Assembly (NCBI GenBank): GCA_013816685.1
Contig: JACDDX010000094.1
Span: forward strand, 1-6,820
Length of the DNA: 6,820 bases
From: Gemmatimonadales bacterium
GTDB taxonomy: Bacteria > Gemmatimonadota > Gemmatimonadetes > Gemmatimonadales > GWC2-71-9
Direction of reading: 5' to 3'
Within the stretch, counting starts at the first letter, position 1. The number at the start of each line of letters is the position of its first letter. The notes beneath the pieces are model-generated. The model ran no database searches and was not told the DNA's origin. It was given only the letters and a program-made list of their open reading frames with translations. The position numbers and the translations under genes are program-made. Shown here piece after piece: positions 1 through 5,560 of the stretch.

Positions 1-521
1 ATCTTGATCTTGACCCGACGATAGCCGACGCTCACGGCACCCGCGATCCAGCGCTCCAGCGTGCCGATGCTGCGATCGGTCGGGATACCGAGCGCGACAC
101 CACACGGGATGGTTGCTGACGGGGCGACGCCGAGTCGTTCGGCCAGGAGGGCGGCGAGGCCGGTGTCGCGCCGGGCGGCTTCCAGATCCCACGCGGCGGT
201 CTCGATAGCGGCCCGGGCGAAGGGATTGCCCCGGACGCCGATCCGGAGTGCGGCGTCAAGCGCCTCGGGCGAGTCGAACACCCGGCCGGCGATCCGCGGC
301 AGCAGCACGCGGCCGATGGTGTCGCGGGCCGACGCGAGCGTCTCCTCGGAGTAAAACGGCAGCTCGAACGGCGGAGACTCGCCGTAGCCGACGTGGCCGT
401 CGCCGTCGTGGAGCACAACCAGCAGCGAGCGGCGCTCGGTCATCGTGCCGCCCGAGATGACGAACGGCTCCAGCAGCGGCAGCGCCAGCTCACGAAGCTC
501 GGCGCGAATGATCTGCATCAT
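1..521 (-). CDS. Enolase-superfamily protein, MenC / N-acylamino acid racemase / dipeptide epimerase-like (N-terminal part, cut by window edge)
   Basis: The first 173 residues are visible. They begin MMQIIRAELRELALPLLEPF, and residues about 22-60 carry the TERRSLLV..GYGES..F..PFYSEET pattern of the N-terminal capping domain of the MenC/NAAAR branch of the enolase superfamily. The last three complete codons read K-I-K (K171, K173). This matches the KxK motif on the second barrel strand, whose second lysine is a catalytic acid/base in o-succinylbenzoate synthases, N-acylamino acid racemases and dipeptide epimerases. The barrel with the metal-binding Asp/Glu/Asp residues and the opposing lysine lies outside the window, so activity cannot be judged. 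The start is one of two tandem ATGs (521 or 518), 7 bases after the TGA of the flavoprotein gene. No good Shine-Dalgarno is seen, so coupling to the upstream gene is likely. No menaquinone genes are nearby, so true MenC function is doubtful. Sugar-acid cycloisomerase/dehydratase or amino-acid epimerase roles are equally possible. Confidence 0.85.
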   Translation of the reverse strand, partial: MMQIIRAELRELALPLLEPFVISGGTMTERRSLLVVLHDGDGHVGYGESPPFELPFYSEETLASARDTIGRVLLPRIAGRVFDSPEALDAALRIGVRGNPFARAAIETAAWDLEAARRDTGLAALLAERLGVAPSATIPCGVALGIPTDRSIGTLERWIAGAVSVGYRRVKIK

Positions 522-528
522 GGACGCA

Positions 529-1668
529 TCATGGCCGCTGCTCCGCGAGATCGAGGAAGCGCAGCTCGCCGCCGCGTCGCGCGAGGACGCCCGACGCCTC
601 GAGGTCGAGCATCCCGGCGATTATACCGTCGCGAGGGTGAAAGACCAGCGCATGGAGGGCGCGCTGCTGCCGAGTCCCGGCCGCGGCGGGGTATTCGCTC
701 AGCGGAAGCTGAAAAAACGTGTGGAGCTGCACGCTCTCACAGCCACGCCGAGCGTACTCGAGGGCGACGCGACCGGTGACCACGTTGCCGGTGCCGGAGA
801 GCGGCGGCAGCGCCAGTGTGCGGGCCGCCGCGAGCACCCGCAGGTTCCGGTCACTCAGGTCCCAGCCTCCGTACGCGACGCGGCGATCGGAATCCCAGAG
901 CCGGTTGAACACCACCAGCGCGTCGGCACCGGACGCGGCCTCCAGCATCCGGCGCTGAAACGCATCGTCGAAGCGGGCATTCATGAGCTTGAGGGCCAGA
1001 CGGACCGGACGAGTGCCGGCGCCGGCCCGGATTCGGGCCGGCACCTCGCGAATCCAGCGGAGGATCCGCTCCTGCTCATCGCCCAGCGCGTCGCCGGCGA
1101 GGGTCGGCGAGAAATCCTTCTCCAGCGGGAGACCGTCCTCGCCCCAGGCGTCCACGAGCCGGCGGGTCGTAAATTCATATTCGGGGTCGCGGAAGGTCTC
1201 GTCCAGCCGCGGCAGGTGGTATTTCACCGACGGCACCGCGACCATCGTCCCGCTCCGGGTCATCTCCGCCGCAAGTCGCACGAGGGCCAGGTAGTCCTCG
1301 AACGGCCGGTCCCATCCGCGGCCGTTCCAAGTCACCGTCCATCCCTCCCGCCCATCAGCCGCCGCACGCCGCTCGACCCGCATGCGGGTCTCGTGGATCG
1401 CCCACGCCTCCATACCGCGGGCGCCGGCTTCGTCCTGGGCGATGACGGTCTTGAGCACCACGAAGGCCACGCCTGCGGTCCGATCGGCTTCGAGTTGATC
1501 TTCGTTCAGGGACAGCTGCCCGGATGCTTTGCCGAAGGGATGCCGCAGCGCGTGCCCGAGATAGCGGGCGGAGAGGTCGATCCGGTATGCCTCGCGAACG
1601 TGCGTCGCGAAGTCCCTCGGCCACTCCCGGCCGAAGCGCTCGAAATCAGCCGCGAGCCGCGCGAGCAA
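529..1668 (-). CDS. Dihydroorotate dehydrogenase-like FMN (TIM-barrel) oxidoreductase, function unassigned
   Basis: The 379-residue protein shows the DHODH/PreA-type barrel landmarks in order: HPFGKASGQLSLN (43-55, the usual NPiGlASG strand 1), FVVLKTV (69-75, flavin-side Lys73), a region EKDFSPT (183-189) where DHODHs have NxSC/SPNT, LALKLMN (224-230, a second conserved Lys), VVFN (252-255, Asn at the substrate side) and SGTGNVVTG (291-299, FMN-phosphate loop) followed by CESVQLHTFF. If EKDFSPT is the catalytic loop, a Ser stands where class 1 enzymes have Cys. That alignment is my inference. There are no Fe-S cysteine clusters, so the electron partner is unknown. Start choice: an in-frame ATG at 1731 would overlap the aldolase gene by 86 bases and add 21 residues unlike the family. 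TTG at 1668 has AGG six bases upstream and leaves a 23-base overlap, so I prefer it. Real pyrimidine synthesis is unlikely given the neighbours and the motif divergence. Confidence 0.8.
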   Translation of the reverse strand: MLARLAADFERFGREWPRDFATHVREAYRIDLSARYLGHALRHPFGKASGQLSLNEDQLEADRTAGVAFVVLKTVIAQDEAGARGMEAWAIHETRMRVERRAAADGREGWTVTWNGRGWDRPFEDYLALVRLAAEMTRSGTMVAVPSVKYHLPRLDETFRDPEYEFTTRRLVDAWGEDGLPLEKDFSPTLAGDALGDEQERILRWIREVPARIRAGAGTRPVRLALKLMNARFDDAFQRRMLEAASGADALVVFNRLWDSDRRVAYGGWDLSDRNLRVLAAARTLALPPLSGTGNVVTGRVALEYARRGCESVQLHTFFQLPLSEYPAAAGTRQQRALHALVFHPRDGIIAGMLDLEASGVLARRGGELRFLDLAEQRP

Positions 1669-2524
1669 TCCGGACCTGTGCCTCGACGGCTGCGCGTTCA
1701 GGGTCGGGCAGCGGCGGACCCCAGGGATCATCGCACGCCGCCTTGGGGATAGCGCCTTCGGCCGCGGCCGCCCACAACATCCGGCGGATGTAGCCCTCCA
1801 TCGGCGCGATGAAGGTCACCTGCGAGAAGCGGTCGCACCGGTCGCTGAGCGCGATGAATCGAGGCCAGTCCTCATCGGCGCACGCACGGAGGAGATCGGC
1901 CTGCAGGTCGGGCAACGCGGCGCCCATGCCGAGGAGCGCCCCCCGCGCGCCGCACAGCAGCGAGTAGCCCAGGAACCGGTCCTCCCCCGTGATGAGCAGT
2001 TTGTCGGGATGGTGTCGGCAGACGGCGGCAACGCGCTGGAACGTCAGCACGGAATCGAGCGTGGCAACCTTGATTCCCACCACGGCCGGGAGCTCGAGAA
2101 TGGCGTGGAGCGTGGCATCATCATACGCCACGCCACCCGCGGCGTCGTACAGCAGAAAGGCGATGACCGGGAGGTGGCGCCCCAGCCGACGGTGATGGCC
2201 GACCGGGTCGTCGGATGCGGGAAAGGCGAGCAGCGCATCGGCGCCGCCCTGCTGCGCCTCGGCGGCCATCGCCTCATCCCGGGCGCCGGCCACGATCACC
2301 CGCTCGGGCATCGCCTCGCGCCAGGACCGGATCACCAGCGCGCGTTGCGCAGGGGTCAGGTACGGCCCTCGACCGGTGTGCGCCCACACGGCGACGCCGG
2401 CGCCCGGCATTCCGGCCATCCACCGGGCGTAGCGGTGTTGCGCCCCGGCATCGAGCATCTCGCCGCGGAACGGGACGGGAACGGCAGGCAGCAGCCCCCA
2501 GGCGAGTCGGTCGAGCAGTGTCAC
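1646..2524 (-). CDS. DapA / N-acetylneuraminate lyase family aldolase (Schiff-base TIM barrel)
   Basis: At 292 residues this is exactly the family's usual length. The N-terminus GLLPAVPVPFRGEMLD matches the family's G..pA..TPF..dg.lD. The Schiff-base lysine is K152 in VVGIKVAT (149-155), and the catalytic tyrosine is Y126 in LLYDAAGG, where the family has YN.P...G. Both being present argues for an active class I aldolase or hydro-lyase working on a 2-oxo acid, most often pyruvate. The substrate loop usually written GTTGE is HTGRG here (49-53). This keeps one Thr but replaces the Glu, so 4-hydroxy-tetrahydrodipicolinate synthase activity is unlikely. The start is GTG at 2524, sharing GTGA with the stop of the preceding gene. 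An upstream in-frame start at 2740 would add 72 arginine-rich residues read from inside that gene and is rejected. Candidate reactions are retro-aldol cleavage of a 2-keto-3-deoxy sugar acid, a sialic-acid-type lyase, or a decarboxylating dehydratase. Confidence 0.9.
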   Translation of the reverse strand: MTLLDRLAWGLLPAVPVPFRGEMLDAGAQHRYARWMAGMPGAGVAVWAHTGRGPYLTPAQRALVIRSWREAMPERVIVAGARDEAMAAEAQQGGADALLAFPASDDPVGHHRRLGRHLPVIAFLLYDAAGGVAYDDATLHAILELPAVVGIKVATLDSVLTFQRVAAVCRHHPDKLLITGEDRFLGYSLLCGARGALLGMGAALPDLQADLLRACADEDWPRFIALSDRCDRFSQVTFIAPMEGYIRRMLWAAAAEGAIPKAACDDPWGPPLPDPERAAVEAQVRIARAARG

Positions 2525-3306
2525 GCGCCGGTGCCAACCCGCCGCAGCGACGACGCGTTCCCCGATTCGATCGCCACCCGTGTGGCGGCATCGATGTCGA
2601 GCAGATCGAGCTTGGCCACCGCGTTCTCGGGGAGGCGCAGCGGCTGCCCGGTGCCGAAGACGAACCGCTCGACGCCGACGGTCTCGAGCAGCGTCGCAAG
2701 ATGCTCTTCGGGCGGCCCCCAGATCCACCCGATCTCCCACGAGATTCGGGACGACTCCTCGGCCGTCGAGCCGAAGTGCACCTCCTCGACGAACGGCTTG
2801 TCAGCGTGGGTGACCAGAAGTCTGACCGCGGGGTGCGCTCGGATGAGTGCGCGCACCGCCCACGGGGGCAGCTCTCCCGCCCCATCGTGGGGATGACGCT
2901 GACGGCTGTCCTCCAGCCGCACCGCGAGCATGAGAAGGATGCCCGCCTCTCCGCACGCGCCCGCCAGCGTCCGCATCTCCGCGCCTCGTGGATCCAGCGC
3001 GTACCAGGTGGGATCGGCGCGCACGGCGGGGACGTCGCCGTCGATCGCCGCACGAAGCTCGCGCTCCCACCCGCCGAGACCGGGATGAATCGCGGGCACG
3101 GGCCTCAGGCGCGGGTGGGTTGCGCTGGCCTCCCGGAGCCAGCGATTGCCCTCCATCGGGTCGCGCCAGAAGAAGCCCGGGAGGTGACTCACCCAGGCCT
3201 CGTCGATGGCGACGCGGTCCATCGCGGCGAGCACCGCGTCGGGCGCGGTGCCCGGCACCCGACGCCAGGGATAGGCACCGACGAAGGCGCTGACATCGAT
3301 GCGCAT
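2521..3306 (-). CDS. Degenerate amidohydrolase-2 family protein, probably without metal centre
   Basis: The 261-residue protein has the amidohydrolase-2 (PF04909-type) barrel outline: IDVSAFVG (3-10) at strand 1, LLVTHADKP (163-171) at the strand carrying the second-half histidine, FVFGTGQP (215-222) near the end and a C-terminal GNASSLRR like the family's NA..l. The metal-binding HxH of strand 1 is replaced by S6-A-F8, and the terminal strand Asp of GxD is missing (GTG, 218-220). At least three ligands seen in active members are therefore absent, and hydrolysis by the usual mechanism is not expected. His167 survives. The ATG overlaps the stop of the intact homologue by one base (TGATG) with no visible Shine-Dalgarno, so it is probably translationally coupled to it. 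It may be a structural partner of that homologue, a ligand-binding protein, or an enzyme with new chemistry. It is not broken: there is no frameshift or stop, and its frame is maintained to normal length. Confidence 0.82.
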   Translation of the reverse strand: MRIDVSAFVGAYPWRRVPGTAPDAVLAAMDRVAIDEAWVSHLPGFFWRDPMEGNRWLREASATHPRLRPVPAIHPGLGGWERELRAAIDGDVPAVRADPTWYALDPRGAEMRTLAGACGEAGILLMLAVRLEDSRQRHPHDGAGELPPWAVRALIRAHPAVRLLVTHADKPFVEEVHFGSTAEESSRISWEIGWIWGPPEEHLATLLETVGVERFVFGTGQPLRLPENAVAKLDLLDIDAATRVAIESGNASSLRRVGTGA

Positions 3307-4106
3307 CAGTCGTTCGGGAAGGCGGTGGGTGGAAAGATGCGGGCGGCATTCCGCCAGCGGACGGCCTCGAGATCGGCGGCGGAGAGCAGGTGTTCCAGAT
3401 ACCGGAGCTTGGCCCAGCCGGTGTCGATCGTCAGGTCGCAGCCCCAGAGCAGGCGGGAGACGCCGACGGCCTCGCTGCAGGCCTCGAGCATGCCGCCATC
3501 GACCCCGCTCCCCGAGAGATCGACGTACACGTTGGCGGCATCGCGCACCGCGCGGAGCGAGTGCAGCCAGTCCCCGCCGCCACCGATGTGGGCGAGCAGA
3601 AAGGAAACCGCAGGGTGGCGACGCGCGAGCCGGCAGAGCTCTACGGCGTCGCTTGCCTCCTGCCCCGCGTGGTCGCGCCGGCGATGCTGCCAGATGTGCT
3701 GAAGCACGGGTACGCCATATTCGGCGGCGAGCGCGCAGACTGGATCGATGAGCGGATCGTCGGCCCGCCGACTGGCCGCGAGCTTGATGCCGATCATCCC
3801 TTCCGCCACGCCGCCGCGGATCTCGGCTTCCGCGTGACCCGGAAAGTTGGGGTTGACGGCAACGTAGCTCCGGATCCGGTCGGGATGCTGGCGCTGCAGC
3901 GCGCGCTGGTAGGCGTTGGCGTGGGTCAGGTCGGTGGGGGAGGGGAAATAGGTCGGAGAGGTGCGGCCCCAGCTACCCAGAATCGAGGCGATGTGGATGG
4001 TGATGCCGACGCGCTCACCGGCGCGCAGACGGCTGGCGTTCAGCTCCTGCCAGTCGCCGCGCGGGGTGCGCTCGTGAAAGAAATGCGCGTGGACGTCGAT
4101 GAGCAC
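3306..4106 (-). CDS. Amidohydrolase-2 family metal-dependent hydrolase (lactonase/decarboxylase type)
   Basis: The protein has 266 residues and starts with GTG. It opens with LIDVHAHFF, giving the metal-binding H6-x-H8 of strand 1. Further expected features follow: GIKLA (106-110), LQHIWQH with H137, LLAHIGGGGDW with H173, LLWGCDL with D224 as the terminal-strand aspartate, and NAARIF (253-258) near the C-terminus. This is a complete set for a mononuclear amidohydrolase of the family that includes sugar lactonases (L-rhamnono- and L-fucono-lactonase), 2-pyrone-4,6-dicarboxylate lactonase and ACMSD-type decarboxylases. No signal peptide is seen, so it is cytoplasmic. It begins 8 bases after the acidic mini-protein and touches the next gene by one base. 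Together with the downstream aldolase and enolase-fold enzyme, a lactone- or enol-lactone-opening role is my preferred guess. The sequence alone does not separate hydrolase from decarboxylase. Confidence 0.88.
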   Translation of the reverse strand: MLIDVHAHFFHERTPRGDWQELNASRLRAGERVGITIHIASILGSWGRTSPTYFPSPTDLTHANAYQRALQRQHPDRIRSYVAVNPNFPGHAEAEIRGGVAEGMIGIKLAASRRADDPLIDPVCALAAEYGVPVLQHIWQHRRRDHAGQEASDAVELCRLARRHPAVSFLLAHIGGGGDWLHSLRAVRDAANVYVDLSGSGVDGGMLEACSEAVGVSRLLWGCDLTIDTGWAKLRYLEHLLSAADLEAVRWRNAARIFPPTAFPND

Positions 4107-4114
4107 CGTGAGTG

Positions 4115-4285
4115 TCAGGACTCTCGCGTGCCGGGATCCGGCTGGTCGAGCTCCGGAGCCGTGATCACATCCTCGGCAGGCTCCTCATGCAGCGACAGAT
4201 CGGTCTCCGCGTCGCGCTCATCTTCGACCGCGCCGTCCTCATCGTCCACGTCGTCAGTATCGTCGATCGTCGGTTTACGTGACAT
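4115..4285 (-). CDS. Small, highly acidic protein of unknown function (56 aa)
   Basis: This short ORF is too small for many gene callers. It begins MSRKPTIDDTDDVDDEDG and ends PDPGTRES. Of its 56 residues, 13 are Asp and 9 are Glu, against four Lys/Arg and one His. It has no Cys, no aromatic residue and no membrane segment, so it is almost certainly disordered. Evidence that it is a gene: an AGGAG Shine-Dalgarno (4295-4291) sits 5 bases before the ATG at 4285 (another in-frame ATG at 4288 is only 2 bases away), its stop is 8 bases before the next gene, and it fills the only sizeable gap in the operon. I do not recognise a family. Possibilities are a peptide scaffold or precursor carrying a modified residue, an acidic carrier or chaperone for one of the enzymes, or a leader that sets translation of the downstream genes. 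It lacks the zinc-binding cysteines and C-terminal Glu of the LysW amino-group carrier. Confidence 0.62.
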   Translation of the reverse strand: MSRKPTIDDTDDVDDEDGAVEDERDAETDLSLHEEPAEDVITAPELDQPDPGTRES

Positions 4286-4290
4286 CATCG

Positions 4291-4295
4291 CTCCT
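4291..4295 (-). promoter_or_regulatory. Shine-Dalgarno AGGAG of the acidic mini-protein
   Basis: AGGAG on the minus strand lies 5 bases upstream of the ATG at 4285 and 2 bases upstream of the tandem ATG at 4288, which favours the inner ATG. It is the clearest ribosome binding site in the operon, and it overlaps the end of the neighbouring dyad by two bases. Confidence 0.6.
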
Positions 4296-4307
4296 GATCT
4301 CGATCAG
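4294..4307. repeat. Perfect 14-base dyad CTGATC-tc-GATCAG beside the ribosome binding site
   Basis: Two 6-base arms are exact inverse complements around a 2-base centre. As RNA it could form a 5-base-pair hairpin with a 4-base loop that would hold the first bases of the AGGAG sequence. As DNA it could be a small operator. It is short, so chance is a real alternative. Confidence 0.4.
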
Positions 4308-4341
4308 CCCTCGGAATCGTGTGCCGTCTTCGTGCCCACGG

Positions 4342-4368
4342 AATCTAGACGGGTCGAACGGATGCCAA
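4342..4368 (-). promoter_or_regulatory. Possible weak internal promoter (TTGGCA ... TAGATT)
   Basis: On the minus strand TTGGCA (4368-4363, five of six bases of a sigma70 -35 box) is followed after 15 bases by TAGATT (4347-4342, four of six bases of a -10 box). The spacer is shorter than the preferred 17, so this is a tentative call. Its position just upstream of the mini-protein is what makes it worth noting. Confidence 0.2.
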
Positions 4369-4381
4369 GAGTGCTGCAGCG

Positions 4382-5560
4382 TCAGCCCGCGAGCGGCGCC
4401 AGACTCTCGTCGAGCGCGCCGAGGGTGTGCTCCACCACTGCGGTATCGTGGGCGAACGATGTGAAGTTGTACGCCGAGCGCTTGAAGAGAACGCCGCGAC
4501 CGGCAGCGCCGGTGGCGAGCGCGCGAGACAGGCTCTCGTCGGTGAACTGGAGAAAGCACATCTCCGGCAATCCGCCGACGCCAGTAATCACGGACGGATA
4601 GCGCGCGTGCAGCCGGTGCAGGCCGGCAAAGAGCTGCCCCCCGACTCGCGCGATGTGGGCGGGCACGTCCTGCTTCACCATCTGGTGCAGCGTCGCGCGA
4701 GCGGCGGCGAGCGAAACGAATTCGGTCGCCAGCGTAGACGAAATCCAGGTGCGCGACACACCGCTCATCAGTGCCGCGCTCCCGCCCACCACCGCGAGCG
4801 GAAAGCCGTTGGCAATGGCCTTACCCAGTACGACGAGATCGGGACGGATCCCGAAGCGCTCGGCGCCGCCGCCCACCGCCAGCCGACACACCGTCTTCAC
4901 CTCGTCCAGAATGAGGACGGCGCCGACCCGGGCCGTCTCCTCGCGAAGCACCGCGAGCCACTCGGTGTCCGGGGGCTGCACGATGACCGGCTCGAACGCC
5001 ACGGCAGCAAGGCGATCACCGGCGGCCCGGATGATCGCGCGCGCGCGCTCGGCGTCATTGAAGGGAAGCTCGCCGTAGTGCGCGCGGGTGGCGGCGGGCA
5101 CACCGGCCGCGCCCTGACACCAGTCGAGCCAGCCGTGATAGCCGCAGCCGAGCACGAGGTCGCGACCGGTGGCTACACGCGCGAGCCGGACGGCCGCCGC
5201 CATCGCCTCTGCCCCGGTCTTGAGGAATCGCACCTGTTCGGCCCAAGGAATCAGCCGAGCGATTTCGGCGGCGACCTCCTCTTCGAGCACCGGCGGCAAG
5301 GGACCGACCCCGCCGTCCCGCGCCGCCTGCGCCGCAGCTTCCGCAACGGCAGGATAGCCATACCCCAGGGCGACGGCGCCGAGCCCCATGAGGTAGTCGA
5401 CGTATTCGCGGCCCCGGTCGTCCCAGACGCGGCAGCCGGCGGATCGCCGCATCCGCAACGGGACATCGACCGCGCCTTCACCGAACAGAACATCCGATCG
5501 CTTGCTGCCGGTGGACGTCACGCCCGCGAGCGCTGACCGGAGGGACGAATCCTCCGACAT
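4382..5560 (-). CDS. Class III PLP-dependent aminotransferase, glutamate-1-semialdehyde aminomutase-like
   Basis: The 392-residue protein has the fold-type I landmarks in order: VWDDRGREYVDYLMGLGA (45-62), the cofactor-phosphate turn LKTGAEAM (113-120), YHGW (141-144, aromatic ring stacking on PLP), LILDEVKT with D219 bonding the pyridine nitrogen, VVLGKAIANGFPLAVVGG with K247 as the Schiff-base lysine, and TWISSTLATE (271-280). The closest general type is glutamate-1-semialdehyde 2,1-aminomutase, but it is some 35 residues shorter than most and its D-E-V segment continues KTVCRLAVGG instead of the usual x-T-G-F-R. Tetrapyrrole synthesis is therefore not implied. It probably transaminates, or moves an amino group within, a pathway-specific keto or aldehyde compound. 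ATG at 5560 overlaps the previous stop by one base (TGATG), and GGAG (5572-5569) lies 8 bases upstream. Confidence 0.9.
   Translation of the reverse strand: MSEDSSLRSALAGVTSTGSKRSDVLFGEGAVDVPLRMRRSAGCRVWDDRGREYVDYLMGLGAVALGYGYPAVAEAAAQAARDGGVGPLPPVLEEEVAAEIARLIPWAEQVRFLKTGAEAMAAAVRLARVATGRDLVLGCGYHGWLDWCQGAAGVPAATRAHYGELPFNDAERARAIIRAAGDRLAAVAFEPVIVQPPDTEWLAVLREETARVGAVLILDEVKTVCRLAVGGGAERFGIRPDLVVLGKAIANGFPLAVVGGSAALMSGVSRTWISSTLATEFVSLAAARATLHQMVKQDVPAHIARVGGQLFAGLHRLHARYPSVITGVGGLPEMCFLQFTDESLSRALATGAAGRGVLFKRSAYNFTSFAHDTAVVEHTLGALDESLAPLAG

Larger units (their letters stand above)
4286..4381 (-). other. Intergenic gap, the only clear non-coding stretch in the window
   Basis: About 96 bases separate the aminotransferase stop from the acidic mini-protein. 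They hold a ribosome binding site, a short perfect dyad and a weak promoter-like pair, described separately. No rho-independent terminator (GC stem plus T run) is visible on the minus strand, so read-through from the aminotransferase into the downstream genes is possible. Confidence 0.6.

Noticed and set aside
32..418. Minus-strand 128-codon frame at the left end
   Set aside because: It is low-complexity, Arg/Ser-rich sequence. The neighbouring frame, starting at 521, gives a recognisable enolase-superfamily N-terminus and runs to the window edge.
445..1752. Long plus-strand open frame (435 codons) opposite the flavoprotein gene
   Set aside because: It reads as Arg/Pro/Gly/Ala/His-rich sequence with no family motif. 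It is a high-GC antisense shadow of the minus-strand gene, which has clear FMN-barrel motifs.
2274..3053. Minus-strand open frame of 259 codons in another frame
   Set aside because: It is arginine/serine-rich out-of-frame reading of the altered amidohydrolase and aldolase genes, which explain the region.
2215..3702. Plus-strand open frame of 495 codons
   Set aside because: It crosses three well-supported minus-strand genes and has compositionally biased, repetitive Arg/Pro/Ala sequence. No start context or motif supports it.
4115..4285. Mini-protein as a LysW-type amino-group carrier
   Set aside because: It has no zinc-binding cysteines and ends in Ser rather than the conserved Glu. Only size and acidity agree.
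4286..4381. Transcription terminator after the aminotransferase
   Set aside because: No GC-rich stem followed by a T run is present on the minus strand. The GCTGCAGC palindrome near 4373-4380 is too short and has no U tract.
3390..5536. Plus-strand open frames of 403 and 369 codons opposite the amidohydrolase and aminotransferase
   Set aside because: These are antisense shadows. The opposite strand carries intact catalytic motifs in order.
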